A DNA stretch of 64,000 nt from contig CM043954.1 of NCBI GenBank assembly GCA_014529385.2, forward strand, positions 6,389,806 to 6,453,805, written 5' to 3'. Shown in pieces: positions 23,978 through 34,791 of this stretch (position 1 is the first letter of the stretch; every line of letters begins with the position of its first letter). This DNA comes from Adiantum capillus-veneris. Taxonomy: Eukaryota; Streptophyta; Polypodiopsida; Polypodiales; Pteridaceae. The position numbers and the translations under genes were made by a program. The notes under the pieces were generated by a model. It had not been told where the DNA came from. It ran no database searches and was given only the letters and a program-made list of their open reading frames with translations.

Positions 23978-26900
23978 TCATACCATTTGATATGTGCTCG
24001 TCACCCTTTGAAACCAATTGTTATAGTTGGTACTAGGTGAGGATTTTTGCCAGTAGTTTTCTATTACCTTAGGTGCCTCGTCCAGTTGCAAGGGTGATAA
24101 GGTACTCTCCGAGGATCGAACTTGAAGTGGTTCATCAGGTGATTCTTGAACACTAGGAGGTGTGGATTCCTTTGTAGCTTCATGGAGGTCCATTATTGTA
24201 GGTGGAGGCTGTGGAGAAGCTTTTACCTCTATGGATGCATTACATGAGGAGCTAGAAGCTTCATGGGACTCTCCCCTTCCTGAGCTAGGTGGAACAAATC
24301 ATTCTTTCTTCAGTACCCAAACTAGCTCTAGAGCGGGTGTGTATCATTCTGTGATTTTTTTCTTTCCACGATCGTCAATTCATTTTGGAGCTACAGGATT
24401 GGGCGCACATGGGTCAGGTGATAGGTAAGGACACAATCTACGTTTTGGCACCCAAATTTGATCATTCTTTGATAGTAGCCTTGGGCTTCCAATAGTCGTT
24501 TAGGAATCCAACGCCACGTTTCCTTACATTTCTTGGAGCGAGTGGGACGTTTCTTACAAGGCGCCAAAAATGTGGGCTTCTATTTTTTAGCATCAACCAT
24601 GGTCGCTAAAGAAGATTTAGGGACCCACTTGTATGTTTTCTTTGTTATATGAGGATGAGTCTTGTCATAAGCTATATGCATTGCTTCTAGCATATTTAAG
24701 GGTACGTGCATTTCATCCCCCTCTGGTGTTACCCAGGTTGTCCCCCTATTCCCCCAAGTGTCTATGGTTGCTGCTAGGTGGACCCAATCCACATTGTCCG
24801 ACTCAGTCATTCCAGGTAGTACATCCATAGAAGGAGAATCTTCCCCAACATCAGTGTCTACTTTACAGGTGTAACAATACTGCAATGGGGCCAAGTGAAC
24901 TGTGGTGTCGGATCTATGATCAATTATAAATCTGTTTCCTAGAGGATGTGCTCAACCAATTACAAGATCCACTTGAAGAATGATAGAATCTTGAAACTCC
25001 AAGTAGCTCGCAAGTAGACATGGTTTTTAGACAAGTCAGGCACCATTTTTGCTTCGCACATGAAAGGTCGTCCTAAGATCATCTTCGATGCCATAGTGTG
25101 TTTGGAAAAATCCATAACAATGAAGGTAATTCTTATTTTATTTCCAAAGACCTTGATCTTGAGATCTTCTAGCATCCCAATAGGTTTAACAATAGACCCA
25201 TTGGCCATCTTCACTACTATGGTTGTGATCGCAAGGTGAGGTCTTCCCATAGTTTCCCAACAATTTTTAGTCACAATGCTAACCCCAGCACCACCATCAA
25301 GGATTCCCTTCACAGTTAATCCCTTAGTTGTGATTGGTATGGTCGCATTGGATTCATCACCCTCAAAGTATTGTCCCAACTTGTTAACAGGTATTTCTGT
25401 AACAAGGTTCTCATCTAGGTTGGGTTGTGGATCTAAGTGTTCCTCCTCTATTGGCATCTCCCCAGCTCCATCTATCTGTGCAAATTGTGGTAGCCCAAAC
25501 TTCAGTTCTCCATTGAGGAAGGCGCGAAGAGCTGAGACTAGCTAAGGGTCTTTATATAGTTTGGACATTATGGTGGTTCTAACTTTTGAAGACATGAAAT
25601 CCATCAATTTGGCAATGTTTAACGGCACCTTTTGAGCTTCAACCCCTTGAGGTGGGGAAGATGGGATATCCATTTCTTTGATAGGATCAGGTAGTCCCTC
25701 TGTAAACATTCTTTCCATCAAGAAGTGAGTACGCCCACTTTCCCATGACTTTGAGTCACTTTCTTCTTGGATGACACTAGGTATGGCTAAGGGTCTATGG
25801 ACTTGGTGAGGTTGTTGTTACGTAGGGAACACGGTGTCTGTAATCTGGATCTGCCTAGGTGCTGGTTCTAGATTCCTTTGGGTATCTTCTACCAAACTCC
25901 TTAATTGCTTGACTCGTTTGATCTCCTTTGTAGGGTTTGGATAAGTTCCTATCTTTTTCTTGGATCCTGGTCATTGTGGCTCATGAAGATCTTCCTTGTT
26001 GGTTTCTATCTTAGTGATCGTTTTGGTCTCCATGGTTTCTCCTGAATCAGAATCCTCTTCAGCGTCGTTCATATATATGTGGTCGTCACCAGTCCCTATG
26101 TTGGTCTTTGAACTGGGGTCTGACTTCGCTGCTTTTTGCAATCTCTTCCTTCGTGTTTTCTTTTTTTTTTTGAGATTGGGCAATCATGTTGTTTAAGAGG
26201 TGGGACCGGCATCAATGCAGGCACTTGAGATGTGTCTGTCCATGGTAAGGTTGGTCTATTGGCCATCGCGCGCTTAAATACTATGCAATCCTTAGCTTGA
26301 TGACCATACCTCCCACAGGCATTGCAGTTCCCGTTGTATTTTACTCTAAAAGTAGGGCATTCACTGGTACTATGCGGTCCATAGCATACTGAGCACCATT
26401 GTTGCTCCCTTCTTGGATACATATGATTGTTTTGTGGAGCACGATTGTCTCTAAGACTCTCTTGAATGGCCTTGGTGAGATGTGCTAAAGTCACCTCATA
26501 TATCTTTGGCTCCTTAGCCATAGGCTTTAGGGTCATTGGGTGATGCCCCGATGCTTGCGAGCTAATAGATTTAGGCTCAGCAGAAACTCTTTCTCCTTGA
26601 ATCATTAAATTATCCTCCAATTGGATCGCATTGGTGGTGACTGCTTCCCAATTGGTGATACCTCTACGCCATTGTAGATATCCTCATGTCGTAATCTCCT
26701 AATGAATCGATCAAGCAATCGATTATTATTGAAGCTCTCATTTGGATTACAATGAGAATTTAAATGCTTCAAGCGACTAATAAAATCTCTCACCGACTCT
26801 CCTTCCTCTCGTTGGGCTTTCTAGAGCTGAGAGGCTACACCCCAAAGCACTCCCTCTCGTTTGTATTCTTTTAAGAACAGTCTTCTCAGAGTAGGGTAAA

Positions 26901-28727
26901 TCGTTTTTTCTTCTATCCTTAGGGTTCTATATCAATCCCCATCCTTCCCACTTAAGGTTAGGCTTAAAGCATTACTCTTATGTAGGTCATTGTGTTCTCC
27001 TAGAGAATTGCATATTTGTTCAAACACTTCGATATGCTTTCTCACATCCCCATCTCCACTAAATTTTTATGTGAGCTTGGCTATGTGTACTGCCTTACTT
27101 CTAGGCTCTTTATCAGGCGTGTTTCGCATATTCTCAGTGATAGATTGACCGATAGCTTGAGCAAATGTTGCCAAGTCACCTAAGTGAGCAGGCACCGTGG
27201 GTGAAGGGGCTCCAGAGACTACATGTGAAGTAGGTATTGGCATTGGGCTTGTCGCATAGGAAGCCCTTGGGTTCCACGTTTGGTATGCTGTTGTGCCATG
27301 TGGCGGCCCAAAGTTCATATGGGTGGCCCTGGGCATAGCAAACGTCAAATGTGACATGCTAATGCTAGCCGGTATGGTCCCATGGAAATAAGAGCTTGGG
27401 TGTTGTGGTTGTGGAGCATAGGTAGTTGAAAGAATGGGAGGGGTAGGTGCTACATAAGTACGAGGACCCATGGGTGTATACGATTGGTACACACTTGTAG
27501 GTACTATTGCAGGCATTGAGCTACCATATAGTGGTGTTTTAACAACAAATGAGGTCCATGGCGTGTTTCTTGGCATGCTCATCATTGGGGTAGGCATGGT
27601 AGCCGTGGTGTCATCAAGGGAAAGATGAGCTAGACTTGGAAAAGTAAATCCATCACTTGTGGGCTCAAATTGCACTGAGACCCCTGGCGAAACAACATAT
27701 GGAGAATCAATCGGACTTACCGAGGGAGTCTCCATTTGCGATAAGGTCGGTTGTTTAGCCTTCCCTGTATGCAAGAATTTCATGAGACCCGTTGAAGGCA
27801 TATGGATCCCCTTGTTCTATCTCTCTAGCTCAACAACCCTATGGATGACCTCACAAACTCTTTGTTGTTGATCCTCCACACTAGTAGCACCCGTTGTGGA
27901 TTGTAGGATATCTAACCAACCCACGTGATAGGTGTGACCTGTGTATAGGTCAGTTAGATTTTTCGTTTGTAGTTCGTACTCCCAGTTCTCATTTAAGAAC
28001 GCTCCATCTAGGCTTGACGTGCTAGGGGTGTCCTTTGAACTAGATGCAATGTAGATCTCTATGGATTGACTTTTAGTGGTGGCTAATTCTCAAGCACTCG
28101 ATTGCTCTCCTAGCAAGGATATTGACATAGGAGCTTTTGCTTTTAACTCTCTTCATTGCTCCGCCTTGCGTAAGCTCTCAATTTCCTTTTCCCTAGTCGC
28201 AATGATATATCGCTCAACCTCTTGCACTTCGGCAAGGCTTCTACTATGAGGTAATATAACCTCGAAGGAAATAGCTCTGAAGCGTCAGGGGGTGCAGTGA
28301 ATGGAGTATTCGCGCGCACATTCTCTAAGGGCATAAGGTCTACGTTGGTCATGAATGGCAAATTTACTTCCCCACCCCCCTCATTTACATCGTTAGCTCC
28401 ATGTTCGGAGCGAGTGGCTCTACTAAAGGTTTCCTTCAAGCGGCTAAGCACGCTCGGTCCGGACCGTGGGCCCATGGCATGCATGCCGTGGCTTGAGCTA
28501 TCGGGATTAGCCATTGGGAAACCCTCCATGACATCGTAGTCAGAGGAAGAGTCACTAGCCGCTATGTTTGGATCTTGGTTTGTACTACCTTGGGTCCCTG
28601 CCGAGGGCTCGGAACCTAAGGTAGGTGGATATTGAGAATTCGCGTAAGTCGAAATGCTCTCTAGTTGCTCGGCCTCTAGCACACAACCAGAGCGCAGATG
28701 CATGTGCCTTTGGTACCCTACAAGCAT
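23978..28727 (-). pseudogene. Gag-zinc knuckle-protease-like polyprotein, broken (level 1)
   Basis: Minus-strand pieces align in order with the intact parts of element B. The N-terminus is 28143-28727 (starting near MHLRSG, then a Ser/Asp-rich segment). A Pro/Thr-rich spacer follows at 27067-27801. Gag core remnants are near 26605-27060 (RDFISRLKHLNSH). Knuckles CSVCYGPHSTSEC and CNACGRYGHQAKDC lie in 26096-26620. A protease-like domain is at 24960-25457 (ILDGGAGVSIV, then MILGRPF). The C-terminal WVPK region is 23978-24894. Several shifts and stops break it. Compared with element B, the segment with knuckles three and four is missing. Its product would package RNA if intact. There is no polymerase domain. 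Confidence 0.8.
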
Positions 28728-29433
28728 CGGCGAATAACCTTGAAGGTTAACCGCTTATTTTTTTGGGCGTCCATTTTCACTCGTTTTTTAATTTTTTTTA
28801 ATGATTGATTTTTAGATTAGAGCGTGTGATAGCTCGAAACAAGCATATCGCTAAGGGGGTCGTGGCGTGCTTTACAACACAGTGTTCGATTATGTGAAGC
28901 TCCGTTGGTTCTAAAAAAGGTCGGTTTTTAGCTACGTGCGAGGCTAAAATACATAAGTTTAAAGGGCAAGTGAGGCTTGAGCTTGAGCGTGAGCTTGGGC
29001 TTGGGTTTGGGAGAGTCCTACCTTTAAAATTTTTATTTTTTATTTTGGATAAGGTCGCCTCGGCCGTGTTGTGCGCACGAGCACACACACACACACACAC
29101 ACACCTAACCTACCTACTTACAACTAATACAGCTATTGTTACACACTAACACACTACTACAACAACTCCTTAGCTAACAGAACTACTTACTGTACTTCAC
29201 ACAGAACTAACATTATGGATCTACTACCTTAATCCTAACACCTTATCACAGAGAAAACACAGTACCTTTCAACACCTTATTAACAAAAAAAACACAGTAC
29301 CTTTAACAAAACAATACACAGCAACAAAACAAACTCCTTCTCAACACACACACCTTCCTTCTCTACCTTTCCTACAATTCAAAATGCACCACAAAGTAGC
29401 ATAGAGTGCTACTCAAGCTTATTGTATAGCATT
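28728..29433 (-). other. Leader of the level 1 element
   Basis: Untranslated leader between primer site and gag start. It contains a CA microsatellite (29085-29104) and segments shared with the leaders of elements A and B near the gag start, such as the complement of GATACGCTCGTTTCGAGCTA-like sequence. No gene was seen. Confidence 0.6.
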
Positions 29434-29451
29434 TCTCCGACAGCGGCGCCA
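29434..29451 (-). other. Primer binding site of the level 1 element
   Basis: On the minus strand TGGCGCCGCTGTCGGAGA, adjacent to the 5' LTR end. It is the tRNA-Asp-type site of elements A and B with two extra changes. Confidence 0.75.
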
Positions 29452-29455
29452 AAAA

Positions 29456-29667
29456 TATGCGCGTCTGTCGCACGTGTCAATGCAACTAAACTTGCCGATA
29501 CACTATGTGCAAGCCACAAATGCCTCCAAGCACGCAACTAGCCTAAACTAGTAAGCTCAATGATGGTGATGGTGTGTCACTCACCGCTCTATGCTTGCTG
29601 TCGTGGAGGATTCCTCACCACGAAGAAGAAGGAGCCGCCGCTCCTTCGCGCTCATCGCTTCGCCGTC
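29456..29667 (-). repeat. 5' LTR of level 1, first part (split by element A)
   Basis: Begins TATGCGCG on the plus strand (TGTGCGCG mutated at base two) and runs to CCGTC at 29663-29667, where element A is inserted. The rest of the LTR resumes at 43645. Rejoined, it matches 21706-22325 collinearly. Confidence 0.9.
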
Positions 29668-29960
29668 TGTTAACCCTCACGGCACACGGACACCCATCAC
29701 CTACGATGGACGCGTATTATGTATTTGGTAGAGTCAGGTACCGGGCTTGTCGGACCAATAGGGAAAGGTAGAGTGATCGTCGATGAGAGGCGCACTTTAA
29801 CTTGGACATTCAAGGGATTAGTTGGTTGAGCATGGGCGCCCAAGTGTGAATGGGGTGAGCTCCTATAAAAGCCAACTAAACATAATTTTTACTCATTCTC
29901 TCATTTGTGCAATTGAAGAGTGCTCTTGCTCCATCTCCATCTTCTTCTTCTTCACCTCCT

Positions 29961-29994
<34 letters not shown>

Positions 29995-30245
29995 GGAGAG
30001 TGTGTGTGCGATCGAGCATTACGAAGGCACGACGGCGGCGAAGCGGTTGAGCGCGGCACAACTGCAGCTTCTTCTTCATCGCGGCGAGGAATCCACCACG
30101 AAGGCGAGCGTAGAGCGGTGAGTGACACACCCTTTGTTTTCTTGAGCTTGCTAGTTTAGGCTTGTTGTGTGCTTTGAGCCGTTTGTGGCTCGCATACGGT
30201 GTATTGGCAAGTCCCTTGCTTCGACAGTGCGGCAAGGAGCGCACA
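29668..30245 (+). repeat. 5' LTR of element A
   Basis: TGTTAACCCTCACGG...GCGCACA, 578 bp. TATA box TATAAAA at 29864-29870; GT/GA microsatellite near 29965-30005. A-type variants include TATTTGGTAGAG, GGTACCGGGC and GATCGTCGATG, shared with 43058-43639. About four substitutions separate the two LTRs. Confidence 0.95.
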
Positions 30246-30249
30246 TTTT

Positions 30250-30267
30250 TGGCGCCGCTGCCGGGGA
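30250..30267 (+). other. Primer binding site of element A
   Basis: TGGCGCCGCTGCCGGGGA, four bases after the LTR, one mismatch from the plant tRNA-Asp complement TGGCGCCGTTGCCGGGGA (recalled knowledge). Confidence 0.8.
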
Positions 30268-30349
30268 TATGCCCTACACTAAGCTCGGTTAGCACTTTAC
30301 GCTTCCTTGTGGTGCAATTTCTATCATAGGAAAGGCAGGGAAGGAGTGT

Positions 30350-30760
30350 GTGGAAGGTTTCTGTTTTTTGCGTTTTCTGCAATTGCTGTCAAGTTTCAAT
30401 TTCTGCTATTGTCTGCGTTTTTTCAATTTTCTGCAATTTCTGCGTTTTTTCTGCATTTTCTGCAATTTCTGCGTTTTTTCTGCATTTTTTGCAATTTTTG
30501 CATTTTCTGCATTTCTGCATTTCTGCGTTTTTTTCAATTTCTGTATTTTCTGCATCAACAAAAAAAAATAATTAAAAAAAATTTTGGGAAAAAAAAGTTT
30601 TTTGAGAAAAAAAAATAATTTTGAAAAAAAAAAGGAAAAAAATTCGATGACTCTTAAAACGGACGGGTTGGTTTGTATAAAAGATAGATCGGGATTGGTA
30701 TCATTTTCCCAAGCCCAAGTCCAAGCCCAAGCCCAGGCCCAGGCCTCAGGCCTCAGTCCT
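30350..30760 (+). repeat. Low-complexity leader repeats of element A
   Basis: Between 30360 and 30560 short units such as TTTCTGCATTTTCTGCAATT recur many times; an A-rich stretch follows. At 30707-30750 a hexamer run of the CCCAAG/CCCAGG type occurs. The phenylalanine-rich open frames across it are artefacts. The leader continues without genes to 31127. Confidence 0.85.
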
Positions 30761-31127
30761 ATGATATATACTAGACTCACTCTTATATATATACCCTATT
30801 CCCTCAAGAGAGAATGAGAGCATGTGGGACAAGTCCTCCACTCTCCTCCTTTCTCTTCCCACTTGCACCCTTAGACTTTCTAGTTTGGGCCTAGTTCCCT
30901 ACTGGAAATTGACAGTTTTAAGGATTCCGAGGGCATAGAGTGACCAAACGGAGGGCTGTAAAGCACGGCACGACCCTCTGACCGATACGCTCGTTTCGAG
31001 CTATCACACGGCCCATTCCACGACACGCTCTAAAAAATCTAGCGAAAAAACAAACAAAAAACACGCTAAAAACTAGTCACAAGGCCTCTTAGAGCAGCTT
31101 TTTGACACCTTAGGGTATCAGAAGCAC

Positions 31128-32651
31128 ATGCACTTACGCTCTGGGCGGGTGCTAGAACACGAGCATATTGAGAGTGCCTCTGTTCATACGGACACCCATT
31201 ACCCATCCACGATAAGCTCTAGACCCTCAGCGGGGACACAAGGTAGCACCACCCAAGACCCTAAAATAGCCGCTAGTGATTCCTCCTCCGACTCAGAAAT
31301 CATGGAAGCATACCCTACCCAAAACACTGAGAGAGAAGGCCATGCACCTCCCGAAGCTCCACAGCCTAGTACTAGTATGTTTAGCCGTTTCATGGAAACA
31401 TTAGGTAGAGCTACTCGCTCGGAACCTGATGCAAATGAAGCACACGAAGAGGATGGGTTGGACTCTAACACACCTCTACGATACCCCATTGAGTTAAATA
31501 GTGCCTATGGAAAAGTGCTATATAACGCCTTATTGGACACGGGTGCTAAATACAATCTGCTATCCTATGGGGTGTGGTGTCAGTTAGGGAAGCCACCTCT
31601 ATCTGAGAGTATTATCCAAGTCAAGGGTGTCAACAAGAAAAAAACTACGGTTTTTGGAATCTGGCACACTTCTGTCAGTTATGACAATGGGGTGGTAGCT
31701 CAAGACTTTTTGGTCATGCCTACTGGAACTATGGAGGGTAATATAAACCTAGGCCGCACGTGGATGATAGCCACCAAATGCACTATTGATTGGGGGACTG
31801 GGGGTGTTACAACGCAAAAACCAACTCTTAGCCCTACCACTCAAGCCATAGTCCCTGAGATATTGCCCAAGGAAATAAAACCCAAGACATTGCATGTCCA
31901 GGAGGTTGAACCATACGTCCCCATAGCCCAACTCTCTAGAGCTTCAACTGATGTAGTTGAAAGAAAGCTTGAGACACATAAGAACCATCCTAATATAACA
32001 GAGAAAACATACAAGTGGGTCCCTAAAACCTCTGTAGTGAGCATGGTTGATGCAAAAAAACGGAAACCTAGTAAGAACCGTACCACTCACTCCAAGAAAT
32101 GTAAAGAAACGCTGCGTTGGATTCCTAAACGACTATTGGAAGCCCAAGGTTACTATCAAGGAAATGATCAAATCTGGGTGCCAAAACGTAGATTGTACTC
32201 TTACCTATCACCTGACCCAAGTGAGCCCAATCCCGTAGCTCCAAAACGAATCAATGATCGTGAAAAGAAAAAAATCACAGAATGCTACACACCCGCTCTC
32301 GAGCTAGTTTGGGTACCAAAGAAAGAACGATTTGTTCCACCTAGCTCAGGAAGGGGGGAGTCCCATGAAGATTCTAGCTCCTCATGTAATACATCCATAG
32401 AGGTAAAAGCTTCTACACAGCCTCCATCTATAGTAGTGGACCTCCATGAAGCTACAAAAGAATCCACACCTCCCAGTGTTCAAGAATCACCTAATGAACC
32501 ACTTCAAGTTCGATCCTGGGAGAGTACCTTACCACTGTTGCAACTTGACAAGGCACCTAGGGTAGTAGAAAACTACTGGCAAAAATCCTCACCTATTACC
32601 AACTGGAACAATTGGTTTCAAAGGGTGACAAGCTCATTTCAAACGGTATGA
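31128..32651 (+). CDS. Gag-less protein with retropepsin-like domain and WVPK repeats (element A)
   Basis: Intact 507-codon frame. Residues 1-120 match the N-terminus of the element B polyprotein (MHLRSGRVLE, Ser/Asp-rich). The Gag core and zinc knuckles are absent. Instead, residues ~121-240 form a retropepsin-like domain with the catalytic motif LLDTGAKYNLL and a later NLGRTWMI, unlike the DGGA version of element B. The C-terminal half matches element B again and holds four W(V/I)PK motifs (YKWVPK, LRWIPK, QIWVPK, LVWVPK), ending SSFQTV. ATG 31128 is supported by the same start in element B. Function is unknown; a protease acting on Gag in trans is one inference. It may be a deletion-and-replacement derivative that stays open by chance or selection. 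Confidence 0.75.
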   Translation: MHLRSGRVLEHEHIESASVHTDTHYPSTISSRPSAGTQGSTTQDPKIAASDSSSDSEIMEAYPTQNTEREGHAPPEAPQPSTSMFSRFMETLGRATRSEPDANEAHEEDGLDSNTPLRYPIELNSAYGKVLYNALLDTGAKYNLLSYGVWCQLGKPPLSESIIQVKGVNKKKTTVFGIWHTSVSYDNGVVAQDFLVMPTGTMEGNINLGRTWMIATKCTIDWGTGGVTTQKPTLSPTTQAIVPEILPKEIKPKTLHVQEVEPYVPIAQLSRASTDVVERKLETHKNHPNITEKTYKWVPKTSVVSMVDAKKRKPSKNRTTHSKKCKETLRWIPKRLLEAQGYYQGNDQIWVPKRRLYSYLSPDPSEPNPVAPKRINDREKKKITECYTPALELVWVPKKERFVPPSSGRGESHEDSSSSCNTSIEVKASTQPPSIVVDLHEATKESTPPSVQESPNEPLQVRSWESTLPLLQLDKAPRVVENYWQKSSPITNWNNWFQRVTSSFQTV

Positions 32652-33298
32652 TCTACCCAAGGAAGGGGGGAGTGTTTGCTGACATCCATTATTCACTTGC
32701 TTCCCTCTCAACCTTTTTCCCTGACCTCTCAATTCCAATCTTAGGGAATGTACATATAAAGCTTTATACTCAAAAAAAAAAGAAAAAAAAAGAGCAAGAG
32801 CAATTAGCAAACGAGTATGCACATTAAAGTCAAAACATTGACTCAGACCTATACATGTCACATTTGGTACAGTGAAACAGAAACCTATGCCATAAAACAC
32901 CTTTGATCCTCATCACTTGAGTGATGGAGGGTAGGTAAGATTAGTACGATAGAGTGTTTCTGTTTTAGAGTTTCGTGATTAGCGAAGTTCTCTTTTCCCA
33001 CTAATGTGCCTCCTGGAGGTATTCCTTTTGTTTCCTAGTGTGTACAGGAGCGTGTTGCTATTGATAGGATTTGGATCTTCATGGAACCTTCAAATCAAGC
33101 GCGACCATCAACACAAACAGGTGTTTCTTGTCCATTAGCATTGCCGTTATCTTTTTGCATCTATGATTGTCTGCTTTGATTGTGATTGGTAGCATAATAT
33201 TCAGCGCATTGGCTTAGTATCAAACATTTAATTCAATGTAGTGTTTTGTCATAGTCACTTGTTTAGGGGTAAAAATCAAGCAGTCCGACTAAGCTAAT
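32652..33298 (+). other. 3' untranslated region of element A, part before element B
   Basis: Non-coding, nearly identical to the matching part of element B downstream of its stop (about 39972-40550). It ends CTAAGCTAA at the insertion site of element B; GCTAA/GCTAG is the target duplication. Confidence 0.8.
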
Positions 33299-33590
33299 GT
33301 TAACCCTCACGGCACACGGACACCCATCACCTACGATGGACGCGTATTATGTATTCGATAGAGTCAGGTATCGGGCTTGTCGGACCAATAGGGAAAGGTA
33401 GAGTGATCGCCGATGAGAGGCGCACTTTAACTTGGACATTCAAGGGATTAGTTGGTTAAGCATGGGCGCCCAAGTGTGAATGGGGTGAGCTCCTATAAAA
33501 GCCAACTAAACCTAATTTTTACTCATTCTCTCATTTGTGCAATTGAAGAGTGCTCTTGCTCCATCTCCATCTTCTTCTTCTTCACCTCCT

Positions 33591-33621
<31 letters not shown>

Positions 33622-33871
33622 GAGAGTGTGTGTGCGATCGAGCATTACGAAGGCACGACGGCGGCGAAGCGGTTGAGCGCGGCACGACTGCAGCTTCTTC
33701 TTCATCGCGGCGAGGAATCCACCACGAAGGCGAGCGTAGAGCGGTGAGTGACACACCCTTTGTTTTCTTGAGCTTGCTAGTTTAGGCTTGTTGTGTGCTT
33801 GGAGCCGTTTGTGGCTCGCATACGGTGTATTGGCAAGTCCCTTACTTCGACAGTGCGGCAAGGAGCGCACA
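33299..33871 (+). repeat. 5' LTR of element B
   Basis: TGTTAACCC...GCGCACA, 573 bp, TATA at 33494-33500. B-type variants TATTCGATAGAG, GGTATCGGGC, GATCGCCGATG and GTTGGTTAAGC are shared with 41512-42085 only. Confidence 0.95.
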
Positions 33872-33875
33872 TTTT

Positions 33876-33893
33876 TGGCGCCGCTGCCGGGGA
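33876..33893 (+). other. Primer binding site of element B
   Basis: TGGCGCCGCTGCCGGGGA, identical to that of element A and four bases after the LTR. Confidence 0.8.
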
Positions 33894-33973
33894 TATGCCC
33901 TACACTAAGCTCAGTTAGCACTTTACGCTTCCTTGTGGTGCAATTTGTATCATAGGAAAGGCAGGGAAGGAGT

Positions 33974-34415
33974 GTGTGGAGATTTCTGTTTTTTGCGTTT
34001 CTGCAATTGCTGTCAAGTTCCAATTTCTGCTATTGTCTGCGTTTTTCAATTTCTGCAATTTCTGCGTTTTCAAGTTCGGCGTTTTCAATTTCTGCAATTT
34101 CCGCATTTCTGCGTTTTTTCTGCAATTTCTGCGTTTTTTCTGCATTTTCTGCATATCTGCGTTTTCTGCATTTTTTGCATACCTGGGTTTTCAATTTCTG
34201 CATTTTCTGCAGCAAAAAATAAAATAAAAATAAAAAATAAAAAATAATTTTAAAAGGAAAAAAAACGCGAGCGAGGATATTTTTCGAAAATAAAAAACGT
34301 GACTCTTAAAATGGACGGGTTGGTTTGTATAAAAGATAGATCGGGATCGGGATCATTTTCCCAAGCCCAAGCCCAAGCCCAAGCCCAAGCCCAGGCCCAG
34401 GCCCAGGCCTCAGGC
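33974..34415 (+). repeat. Low-complexity leader repeats of element B
   Basis: TTTCTGC-type repeats (about 33985-34210), an A-rich segment, and a CCCAAG/CCCAGG hexamer run (34358-34408) in the same order as in element A, with different copy numbers. No genuine coding region before 34792. Confidence 0.85.
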
Positions 34416-34791
34416 CTCAGTCCTCTGATATATACTAGACTCACTCTTATATATATACCCTACTCCCTCAAGAGAGAATGAGAGCATGTGGGACAAGTCC
34501 TCCACTCTCCTCCTTTCTCTTCCCACTTGCACCCTTAGACTTTCTAGTTTGGGCCTAGTTCCCTATTGGAAATTGACAGTTTTAGGGATTCCGAGGGCAT
34601 AGAGTGACCAAACGGAGGGCTGTAAAGCACGGCACGACCCTCTGACCGATACGCTCGTTTCGAGCTATCACACGGCCCATTCCACGACACGCTCTAAAAA
34701 ATCTAGCAAAAAAACAAACAAAAAACACGCTAAAAACTAGTCACAAGGCCTCCTAGAGCAGCTTTTTGACACCTTAGGGTATCAAAAGCAC

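Noticed and set aside
30348-30620. Phenylalanine-rich small proteins in the leaders of elements A and B
   Set aside because: They are translations of TTTCTGC-type low-complexity repeats, differ between the two copies and occur in several frames.
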